Below are positions 1 through 5,183 of a stretch of DNA of 15,435 bases, piece after piece (the first letter of the stretch is position 1; the number at the start of each line of letters is the position of its first letter). Made by a program: the position numbers and the translations under genes. Below the pieces are notes generated by a model. It saw only the letters and a program-made list of their open reading frames with translations. It ran no database searches and had not been told where the DNA came from. The stretch covers positions 1 to 15,435 of the forward strand of contig CAMLKC010000022.1 in NCBI GenBank assembly GCA_946480595.1. Direction: 5' to 3'. Origin of the DNA: an uncultured Candidatus Saccharibacteria bacterium. GTDB lineage: Bacteria > Patescibacteria > Saccharimonadia > Saccharimonadales > CAMLKC01.

Positions 1-743
1 TTGCTGAAAAAGCCTATCCGTTCAAAGAGGCCAAAGAAAAAGTGGTTGATGACAGGGTGCTGCTGCAGGTGACACTTAGCGACGCGGCAGACTCGCTCGC
101 TGCACGGGATACTGTCGTCCGACTTCGAACAGAGGTAGAGAAGAAGGATTCAACGGCTCTTATTGGTGGCACAAGCGCTATCCAGCTCGATACGAACAAA
201 GCAGCGCTTCGTGACGAGAAGGTGATTTTGCCGCTTATTCTCGGGGCCATTACTATCATCTTGATGCTTCTGCTGCGCGCGGTTGTCGCACCTCTGCTAC
301 TACTTCTTACGACAGTTATTTCGTTTGGCGCCACGATGGGTATTGCCGCCTTTTTGTTCAATCATTTCTGGCATTTTGCCGGTGCCGACCCCGCGGTGGT
401 TATTTTCGGATTTGTCTTTTTGGTCGCGCTGGGAATAGACTACAATATCTTCCTCATGACACGCGTGCGTGAAGAAACGCTTGGGGCGGGCGTGGCGCGC
501 GGAACGATTAAAGGTTTGGTAGTGACGGGTGGTGTCATTACGAGTGCCGGCATTGTGCTTGCAGCAACGTTTGCGGCGCTGAGCGTCATACCTATTCTAT
601 TCCTTGTAGAGATTGCCTTTATTGTGGCATTTGGCGTATTGCTCGACACTATTATAGTGCGCTCGCTTCTCGTGCCAGCCTTGACGCTCGAGATCGGAAG
701 GGCGATGTGGTGGCCGTCGCGGCTCTGGCGCCAAAAGAAATAA
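1..743 (+). CDS. MMPL/RND-type membrane transporter, C-terminal part (5' truncated by window edge)
   Basis: The open frame runs in from the window edge (first whole codon at base 3) to TAA at 741-743. It is the C-terminal end of an MMPL-family transporter, a proton-driven RND-like exporter of lipids or other hydrophobic compounds. A soluble stretch with the typical GGTSAIQLD-like segment comes first, then a run of membrane helices. The hallmark GIDYNIFLMTRVREE segment lies in the middle; the Asp-Tyr pair of this motif belongs to the proton relay in the family. Three or four more hydrophobic segments follow, then a short basic tail (WWPSRLWRQKK). The end abuts the stop codon of the opposite-strand gene with no spacer and no visible terminator. 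The family call is firm; the substrate cannot be told. Confidence 0.9.
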   Translation, partial: AEKAYPFKEAKEKVVDDRVLLQVTLSDAADSLAARDTVVRLRTEVEKKDSTALIGGTSAIQLDTNKAALRDEKVILPLILGAITIILMLLLRAVVAPLLLLLTTVISFGATMGIAAFLFNHFWHFAGADPAVVIFGFVFLVALGIDYNIFLMTRVREETLGAGVARGTIKGLVVTGGVITSAGIVLAATFAALSVIPILFLVEIAFIVAFGVLLDTIIVRSLLVPALTLEIGRAMWWPSRLWRQKK

Positions 744-1412
744 TTATTCGCCTGTAGAATGATCGTGCGAGCGGCCTACGGGCTTTGACTCTGGCGATCC
801 TGCCTCGCGCAGTTTAATAGAGAGAACGAGCAGCGTGCCGATAGCGAGGAACTCGCTTTGCCAGTTTTGCAACGATTCGTACCAGAACTGCGATGAGGCA
901 ATGTAGCCTAAAATGGACACCGTTGGTGAGCCGTGGTGCATGGCCTCTTCATTGTAAGCAGACGTACCCTCAACGGCGTGGAGTGAAAAGGCCGCAACGA
1001 AGAGCGCTAGCATAGCAAGACTCAACGAATGCCGGTATAATACATGCCCCGCTGCTTTCTTGCGCTGGCGCCAGGTACCAGCGCGAATAATCGAATAGCG
1101 GGAGGTCGTGTCTGTAGGCGCGTTGCCTCGTAGCGGTTTAGAGTCGGCCGATCCTTTTTGTCGAAGAAAAATCGTAAGGATAATCAGTGCCCACATCTGC
1201 AGGAACTCACTCTCCCAGTTTTCGAACACACCTTCACCGAACTCGCCGCTGGTAACGTATTCACCATAAGAGATTGTTGGCTGGCGGTGCTCGGTTAGTG
1301 TTTCGTTGTTGCTTTGCCAACCGGTAAAGCTCATGCCGATAATCGTAAGAAAGAAGATGCTAAAAAGAACAATTGCCAAGCTGTTGTTGCGTAACGTCTG
1401 TTTAAAACTCAT
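744..1412 (-). CDS. DUF6766-like membrane protein with an internal duplication
   Basis: A 222-residue protein of unknown function resembling the DUF6766 family (recalled, not searched). Two copies of one module can be aligned by eye: residues about 10-94 and 128-212, a constant offset of 118. Each copy has a hydrophobic helix near its start, an acidic/polar loop, a block of the form NWxSEFL (NWESEFL and NWQSEFL), a second helix, and a tail GSxxSKP (GSADSKP and GSPESKP). That gives about four membrane helices in total. A basic linker (around RQRKK) joins the halves. ATG at 1410-1412 is chosen because a -10-like hexamer ends 6 nt upstream; no Shine-Dalgarno site is visible. It is convergent with the MMPL gene, with zero spacing. 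The gene call is good; the function is unknown. Confidence 0.82.
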   Translation of the reverse strand: MSFKQTLRNNSLAIVLFSIFFLTIIGMSFTGWQSNNETLTEHRQPTISYGEYVTSGEFGEGVFENWESEFLQMWALIILTIFLRQKGSADSKPLRGNAPTDTTSRYSIIRAGTWRQRKKAAGHVLYRHSLSLAMLALFVAAFSLHAVEGTSAYNEEAMHHGSPTVSILGYIASSQFWYESLQNWQSEFLAIGTLLVLSIKLREAGSPESKPVGRSHDHSTGE

Positions 1413-1418
1413 GCTAGT

Positions 1419-1447
1419 AGTATGACATGGATGGTGAATTGGGTAAA
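1419..1447 (-). promoter_or_regulatory. Putative promoter of the DUF6766-like gene
   Basis: Read on the - strand: -35-like TTTACC (1442-1447), a 17-bp spacer, and -10-like CATACT (1419-1424). Only 6 nt separate the -10 from the ATG, so transcription would start at or next to the start codon. Both hexamers are imperfect. Confidence 0.45.
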
Positions 1448-1489
1448 AAAATACCCCGGATATTCGGAGTTACGAGGGGGGGTCGTGCA

Positions 1490-1535
1490 CTCCCGCCCGT
1501 CGGAACCCCTGGTTGGGGCTCACGACGGGCGGGAG
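1490..1535 (-). terminator. Strong GC-rich hairpin at the left end of the island
   Basis: Perfect 13-bp inverted repeat, CTCCCGCCCGTCG (1490-1502) and CGACGGGCGGGAG (1523-1535). The 20-nt loop can form a second CCCC/GGGG stem (1506-1509 with 1515-1518). It begins 17 nt beyond the TGA of the 145-aa gene, fitting a transcription stop for the two - strand genes. There is no U-tract, so it may instead be a structural or recombination site. Confidence 0.6.
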
Positions 1536-1552
1536 CTGGTGCGGTGTCTGGA

Positions 1553-1990
1553 TCAGACGACCACACCGAAGATGCCGAGCGTGTGGGTGGCGATGCCTAC
1601 CACTCCGCTGGCGACGCTGCCGATCGACGTCTCCCAGGCGAGCCACTGTGGTGACCCGACGGTGAAGACGCCGCCGACGACGTAGAAGACGATCCGGATG
1701 ATCTGCTCGGCGGTCGTGCCGGACAGGAAGATCAGGTTCGCCGTGCTCAGCGCCACGAGGGCGATGAGCGCGATCACGGGGACGTACTGCGCCGTGACGT
1801 GAGCCCAGCCGGCGCCGGCCTTGCTCCAGTCGTCGATGAAGTCCAGGGGGATGACGTTCAGCACGAGGCCCGCGAGGGCCATGCGCAGCATCACCTTGAA
1901 CGCGTCGACGATCAGACCCGTGATGGGCCTGAGGAGGAAGAGCACGATGCCGATGTCGACGATCAGCTTGAGGGCGGTTCCCGAGTCCAT
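1553..1990 (-). CDS. Unrecognised small integral membrane protein
   Basis: I do not recognise this 145-residue protein. It is strongly hydrophobic. Likely membrane segments lie near residues 7-20, 69-90, 97-112 and 122-145, with a further amphipathic stretch at about 33-50. An acidic/aromatic loop (IDDWSKAGAGW) sits around 52-62. There is no signal peptide cleavage site or catalytic motif. The start ATG (1988-1990) is backed by a strong AAGGAGG Shine-Dalgarno site about 6 nt upstream, inside the end of the preceding gene. Only one base separates that gene's stop from this ATG, so the pair is almost certainly co-transcribed and translationally coupled. Codon use is GC-rich, unlike the outer genes. 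A secretion or conjugation accessory role is possible but nothing proves it. Confidence 0.72.
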   Translation of the reverse strand: MDSGTALKLIVDIGIVLFLLRPITGLIVDAFKVMLRMALAGLVLNVIPLDFIDDWSKAGAGWAHVTAQYVPVIALIALVALSTANLIFLSGTTAEQIIRIVFYVVGGVFTVGSPQWLAWETSIGSVASGVVGIATHTLGIFGVVV

Positions 1991-1991
1991 A

Positions 1992-2507
1992 TCAGCCTCC
2001 TTCGCCGGACTCGATCATCAGGCGGTTACCCTGACTCAGGGTGAAGACTCGCTGGGAGCCTTGCTGCTCGCGGACGAGCGCCTGGAGTTCACGGGTGCAG
2101 ATGCCGACCATCGCGGGTTGGTGGAACACCGTGGCAGCAATGCTGCGGGCAGTTGCCGCAGGGTTGTGCTCGGTGAGCTCGCCCTTGAAGGTGAACTCGT
2201 TCTTCACCGCTCCGTTGGGCGTCGAGATGCCGACGCCGACGGTAACGATGCCGTCCCCCTGCTGGATGGCCAGTACCTTGAGCTTCGGCTTCTCCGGTGT
2301 TGCGTTGAACAGGCTCTGCGCGTACCCGCTGCCCGCCCGGCTATCCGGGTCGGACTTGGGCATCCTTGCGGCACCGCTGGCTGCGGTCACCATCGCCTGA
2401 ATTCGCATCAACACCGTAGGGCCGATGAGCGTTCTGGTGCTGGGCGGCTTGGGCCGTTTGCCCTTGCCGTCTTTGTCCTTGTCGCCGGACTTTCGAAGAA
2501 GTCCCAT
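1992..2507 (-). CDS. Unrecognised soluble protein with a basic N-terminus
   Basis: A 171-residue protein that I do not recognise. The first 25 residues are rich in Lys, Arg, Asp and Pro (KDKDGKGKRPKP) and look disordered. A helical Ala/Met stretch follows (about 30-50), then a mixed alpha/beta region from about 70 with alternating beta-type segments (KLKVLAIQQGDGIVTVGVGI, then EFTFKGEL). No transmembrane helix or enzyme signature is visible. The start ATG has GGGAG about 8 nt upstream. It is the first gene of a two-gene unit with the membrane protein, one base apart, so the two products probably work together, perhaps with this one at the inner membrane face. That last point is inference. Codon use is GC-rich, as in the rest of the island. 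Confidence 0.68.
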   Translation of the reverse strand: MGLLRKSGDKDKDGKGKRPKPPSTRTLIGPTVLMRIQAMVTAASGAARMPKSDPDSRAGSGYAQSLFNATPEKPKLKVLAIQQGDGIVTVGVGISTPNGAVKNEFTFKGELTEHNPAATARSIAATVFHQPAMVGICTRELQALVREQQGSQRVFTLSQGNRLMIESGEGG

Positions 2508-2545
2508 GGATCACTCCCTACGTGACGTTGCCCGTTTCTTACTTC

Positions 2546-2588
2546 GGACTTGCAAATTATATACTAGATATGTGTATATTGCAAGTCC
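2546..2588. promoter_or_regulatory. 10-bp inverted repeat, candidate operator of the island
   Basis: Perfect arms GGACTTGCAA (2546-2555) and TTGCAAGTCC (2579-2588) flank 23 AT-rich bases. One arm covers the presumed shared -35; the other covers the presumed start point of the - strand transcript. A dimeric repressor bound here could silence both directions. Which protein would bind is unknown. Confidence 0.5.
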
Positions 2589-2607
2589 CAGTGAAGTAGC
2601 GTAAGAT
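2556..2607. promoter_or_regulatory. Divergent promoter pair sharing a palindromic -35 hexamer
   Basis: TTGCAA at 2579-2584 is its own reverse complement. On the + strand it is followed after exactly 17 bp by TAAGAT (2602-2607), giving a promoter for the 2654 gene. On the - strand it is followed after exactly 17 bp by a perfect TATAAT (2556-2561), giving a promoter for the two-gene unit starting at 2507. The two promoters would compete for the same -35 element. Confidence 0.55.
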
Positions 2608-2653
2608 ATGGCGGGGACGGCAGAATTATCCGTCAAACCGGGAGCGTGATGTG

Positions 2654-3004
2654 ATGGCAGGGTACATGGTTCGGCACGATTCGAATCGCACCAAGAGGGA
2701 GCTCGATGAGTTCCTGAAGGGAGTTCTTGAGATCTTCCAGGAGTCGAAGGGACTCGCGTTCAACAGGCGCAAGGCCGGCAACATCGTCCTCCAACTCATG
2801 GTCTGGGACGCGCAGGTCGAGGAGTTCTCCAAGTACTGCGGTGAGTCCGGCGAGACCACGGTCGCGGACTACTGGGGCGCGAAGGCGCTCGCGTACGCCA
2901 TGGCTGGCAAGGCTCGTGAGGGCGAGAGCTTCTTCGAGAAGTCAAGGAAGCGCCGCACCGGTGGTCGCTTCGCCGAGTGGAACCAGGAGTTCTACTCGAA
3001 GTAA
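2654..3004 (+). CDS. Unrecognised small charged protein
   Basis: About 116 residues, soluble and rich in Glu, Lys and Arg; I do not recognise it. Charged helical stretches come first (RTKRELDEFLKGVLEIFQES), then aromatic residues around VWDAQVEEFSKYCG, and a basic, aromatic C-terminus (RKRRTGGRFAEWNQEFYSK). No membrane helix or clear helix-turn-helix can be asserted. Two starts are possible, GTG at 2651 and ATG at 2654. I chose ATG, with GGGAG (2640-2644) nine bases upstream; the difference is one residue. It is transcribed away from the two-gene unit from the shared promoter. The position suits a regulator or immunity-like partner of that unit, but this is a guess. GC-rich codons match the island. 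Confidence 0.7.
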   Translation: MAGYMVRHDSNRTKRELDEFLKGVLEIFQESKGLAFNRRKAGNIVLQLMVWDAQVEEFSKYCGESGETTVADYWGAKALAYAMAGKAREGESFFEKSRKRRTGGRFAEWNQEFYSK

Positions 3005-3027
3005 CCACGTCAACGCCGTCCCCGTAA

Positions 3028-3082
3028 GGTGTCTGTCGGTCCGCCGCCTCGAAGGCACGGACTGGCAGATGCCGGAGACACC
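3028..3082 (+). terminator. Structured element after the 2654 gene
   Basis: Nested pairing: an outer stem GGTGTCT (3028-3034) with AGACACC (3076-3082), an inner 9-bp stem at 3035-3043 with 3058-3066 (two G-T wobbles), and a GCC/GGC tip around TCGAA. A nine-base 3' bulge could form a small side hairpin. It begins 23 nt after the stop codon. There is no U-tract, so terminator is the likeliest but not the only reading. Confidence 0.5.
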
Positions 3083-3092
3083 GTATATAAGT

Positions 3093-3127
3093 AAAAAGCC
3101 GGATGCTTTCATAGCTCCGGCTTTTTT
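3093..3127 (-). terminator. Rho-independent terminator of the MFS gene (usable on both strands)
   Basis: Arms AAAAAGCCGGA (3093-3103) and TCCGGCTTTTT (3116-3126) form an 11-bp stem, with a small GCT/AGC stem inside the loop. A-run and T-run at the ends let it work in either direction. It lies just past the stop of the MFS gene. Its flank-like composition puts the island's right border to its left. Confidence 0.85.
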
Positions 3128-3145
3128 GGTTGGTTTTGATTTATT

Positions 3146-4573
3146 TTAATGCGAGGTAACAGCGGCAGTTTCCAGCTTTTGGCCTGGTTTTTTATCTTCA
3201 CGAATGACAAATACCGCTATGAGAAAGGCGATTCCAGCAAACACGCTTGCTGCGAGAAAGGCGCTTTTGTCACCGTTAAGGAGCGCTGTTAGAGGGCCAA
3301 GATGGGCTGAGCCCTGCGCGGCAGACGTAGCAACGCCGGAAAGGATCGCTAGGCCAAGCGCTCCACCCATCTGTTGTGAGGTGTTAAGCATCCCCGAAGC
3401 CAGACCGGCTTCGTTTGCCGGGACACCAGAGGTAGCGGCAATATTAATAGAAATGAAGCTCATTCCCATACCGGCGGCCATGAGTATGATAGCCGGAAGA
3501 ATACCAACAGCGTAACTACTCGCTAGGGTAAGCTGGCTGAGCCAAATCAGCCCTGCGGCCAGGAGCACCGAACCCATCATAAGGAACCGGCGGTAGCCAA
3601 GCTTTGCCAGAAAACGAGGCACCGTATTAGCCACGATAGCCAAGGTGATAGGGAAGGGGAGGAAGGCGATTCCCGCCTGTACCGGCTCGTAATGCATGAC
3701 TATCTGAATATAGAGCGACAGCAGGAAGAACATGCCAAGCATGCTGGCCATAATAGGAGTCATCATGGCGTTGGCGCCGGCAACGTTACGGATCTTAAAG
3801 ATCGAGAGCGGCATAAGCGGGTGCGATGCACGCGACTCGTTCCAGACAAACCCTGCAAGTAGCAGTGCGCTTACCCCAAGGAAACCAAGCGTTTGACCAC
3901 TTAACCAACCCCAGCTTGAGGCTTCGGTCAGCCCGTATACCAACGTCATAAGACCCGAGGTAACCAGGGCTGCGCCGCGCAGGTCAAGGTGACGGTGTGT
4001 GGCAGTCGAGCTGTGAGCGGGAACGAACTTTAGAATGCCTACTGCGGCAATAATACCGACAGGAACGTTAACAAAGAAGTTCCAGCGCCAGTTTAGGTAC
4101 TCGGTCAGCAGTCCGCCAACCACAAGTCCAGCTGCGGCGCCACCGGCAGCGACGGCCGTCCAGACACCCAGAGCCATATTGCGTGCTTTGCCTTCGCGGA
4201 AGGTGGTCAGCACAATAGATAGTGCGCTTGGTGACATGAATGCCGCCGTCATCCCCTGCAGGGCGCGTAGTACTATTAGCTCGGTTGGGTTTTGCGCCAG
4301 GCCGATAAGCAGCGACGTAACGGTAAAGCCGGCAATACCAGCCAGCAGTACGCGGCGCCTTCCGAACAAGTCGGCAGCGCGACCGCCCAGAAGCAGCGTC
4401 CCGCCAAAGGTCAGCGCATATGCGGTGATAACCCACTGTAGGGAACTGGCATCAAATCCAAGGGCTTTTTGAATGGCGGGCAGTGCGACGTTTGCGACAG
4501 AGGTGTCGAGAACGACCATGAACTGTGCCAATGCCAAAAGGCCAAGGATAATCATTCGAGATCGTTGGTTCAT
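3146..4573 (-). CDS. DHA2-type MFS multidrug exporter (EmrB/QacA-like, 14 TM)
   Basis: A 475-residue major facilitator of the drug:H+ antiporter-2 group, located in the cytoplasmic membrane. LDTSVANVALPAIQ at residues 22-35 is the family's motif in helix 1. GGRAADLFGRRRVLLAG (about 63-79) is motif A, in the loop between helices 2 and 3. A Gly-rich AAAGLVVGGLL stretch followed by NWRWNFFVNVPVG fits the motif C region of antiporters. The length and number of hydrophobic segments fit 14 helices. The start ATG has a GAAAGGA Shine-Dalgarno site about 6 nt upstream. A divergent MarR gene sits 108 bp away and a large dyad covers this promoter, so repression relieved by a small ligand is expected. 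The substrate is unknown; lack of an adjacent membrane-fusion protein suits a single-membrane-type exporter. Confidence 0.93.
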   Translation of the reverse strand: MNQRSRMIILGLLALAQFMVVLDTSVANVALPAIQKALGFDASSLQWVITAYALTFGGTLLLGGRAADLFGRRRVLLAGIAGFTVTSLLIGLAQNPTELIVLRALQGMTAAFMSPSALSIVLTTFREGKARNMALGVWTAVAAGGAAAGLVVGGLLTEYLNWRWNFFVNVPVGIIAAVGILKFVPAHSSTATHRHLDLRGAALVTSGLMTLVYGLTEASSWGWLSGQTLGFLGVSALLLAGFVWNESRASHPLMPLSIFKIRNVAGANAMMTPIMASMLGMFFLLSLYIQIVMHYEPVQAGIAFLPFPITLAIVANTVPRFLAKLGYRRFLMMGSVLLAAGLIWLSQLTLASSYAVGILPAIILMAAGMGMSFISINIAATSGVPANEAGLASGMLNTSQQMGGALGLAILSGVATSAAQGSAHLGPLTALLNGDKSAFLAASVFAGIAFLIAVFVIREDKKPGQKLETAAVTSH

Positions 4574-4592
4574 TGAATTCCTTTCATTAAAT

Positions 4593-4645
4593 TTACTTGA
4601 ACACGTGAACTATCATATATCCAGATAGTTGATATAGTCAAGTAA
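4593..4645. promoter_or_regulatory. Nested dyad, candidate MarR operator
   Basis: Two inverted repeats share one centre at 4619. The inner one is AACTATC (4608-4614) with GATAGTT (4624-4630). The outer one is TTACTTGA (4593-4600) with TCAAGTAA (4638-4645). The dyad spans the whole presumed MFS promoter and ends two bases from the -35 of marR. This is the expected place for the MarR product to bind. Confidence 0.7.
4612..4641 (-). promoter_or_regulatory. Putative promoter of the MFS exporter
   Basis: Read on the - strand: TTGACT (4636-4641), an 18-bp spacer, and TATGAT (4612-4617). It leaves a leader of about 30 nt holding the GAAAGGA ribosome site. The promoter lies inside the nested dyad. 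Confidence 0.6.
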
Positions 4646-4646
4646 T

Positions 4647-4675
4647 TTGCAAAAAAAGATATATTGCGCTAAAAT
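4647..4675 (+). promoter_or_regulatory. Putative promoter of the MarR-family gene
   Basis: TTGCAA (4647-4652), a 17-bp spacer, and TAAAAT (4670-4675), ending 6 nt before the ATG. The mRNA would therefore be leaderless or nearly so. The -35 lies next to the outer arm of the dyad, so autoregulation is possible. Confidence 0.58.
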
Positions 4676-4681
4676 ACCCTT

Positions 4682-5113
4682 ATGAACAACGATCCCATGC
4701 ACGATAATTTGTACTGGATGCTACTTCAGGTTGCCTTTCGGTCCAAGCATGGTCTTATGCGGTTGGCTGAAAAATACGACCTGACTGTCGTGCAGCTGCA
4801 CAGCCTTGGCGTTATGAACCCGGGCGAGGGAATTCCTATGAACACGCTGTCCAACCTACTGCTATGTGATGCTTCGAACGTCACGGGAATTGTTGATCGA
4901 CTGCTAGTACAGGGGTATATTAAGCGCGAAGAGAGTTCGAAAGACCGCCGCGTTAAGATGATTACACTTACTGCCGAGGGCGAATCGCTCCGCGCGGCGC
5001 TGCTTACCGAAATTTCTCAGTACGAACTGCCTGAGTTTAGCCGCCTGACCCAAGCCCAGCGTGCCGAGTTAAAAGCCATGCTCGGGGTGATTCTGCAGCG
5101 CACCGAGGCATAA
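4682..5113 (+). CDS. MarR-family transcriptional regulator
   Basis: A 143-residue winged-helix repressor of typical MarR length. The DNA-binding part follows an N-terminal dimerisation helix. LSNLLLCDASNVTGIVDRLL is the helix-turn-helix with the recognition helix. GYIKREESSKDRRVKMITLT is the wing, with the conserved Asp-Arg-Arg (SKDRRVK). ITLTAEG leads into the C-terminal dimerisation helix. It is divergent from the MFS exporter, the classic arrangement in which the regulator controls the pump and often itself. No Shine-Dalgarno site precedes ATG 4682; a -10 ends 6 nt upstream, hence a probably leaderless transcript. The ligand is unknown. Confidence 0.92.
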   Translation: MNNDPMHDNLYWMLLQVAFRSKHGLMRLAEKYDLTVVQLHSLGVMNPGEGIPMNTLSNLLLCDASNVTGIVDRLLVQGYIKREESSKDRRVKMITLTAEGESLRAALLTEISQYELPEFSRLTQAQRAELKAMLGVILQRTEA

Positions 5114-5137
5114 GCTCTTTTAATTTCTCCCAATCTG

Positions 5138-5183
5138 TGTTACAATAATAGAAAGGAACTGTCCCCGTAGGGGCATTATTTTT
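5138..5183 (+). promoter_or_regulatory. typA promoter and leader with a small hairpin
   Basis: An extended -10, TGTTACAAT (5138-5146), lies between the MarR stop and typA; no good -35 is seen. The leader holds AAAGGA (5152-5157) and then a CCCC-GTA-GGGG hairpin (5163-5173) before ATG 5184. The ribosome-site-like AAAGGA is too far from the ATG unless the hairpin shortens the distance. Confidence 0.5.

Larger units (their letters stand above)
1455..3090. other. GC-rich island of foreign composition carrying three unknown genes
   Basis: The DNA between the DUF6766 promoter and the MFS terminator is visibly richer in G and C than both flanks. A sampled line, 1801-1860, has 40 of 60 G/C, against 30 of 60 for 3421-3480. 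Codons favour GTC, CTC, GCG and GAC, as in actinobacterial genes. The unit looks self-contained: two - strand genes, one + strand gene, a central AT-rich divergent promoter, and a strong hairpin outside each end. No integrase, transposase, clear terminal inverted repeat or clear target duplication is visible, so the mode of arrival is unknown. Borders are approximate and rest on the composition change. Confidence 0.6.

Noticed and set aside
1422..2525. Several + strand open frames opposite the two island genes
   Set aside because: Long frames on both strands are expected in GC-rich DNA. The - strand frames have good Shine-Dalgarno sites, a promoter and a coupled layout; the + strand ones do not.
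1443..3097. GTAAAAA on both sides of the GC-rich island as a target-site duplication
   Set aside because: A 7-base A-rich match between two such windows is not rare, the right copy is part of a terminator, and no transposase or terminal repeats accompany it.
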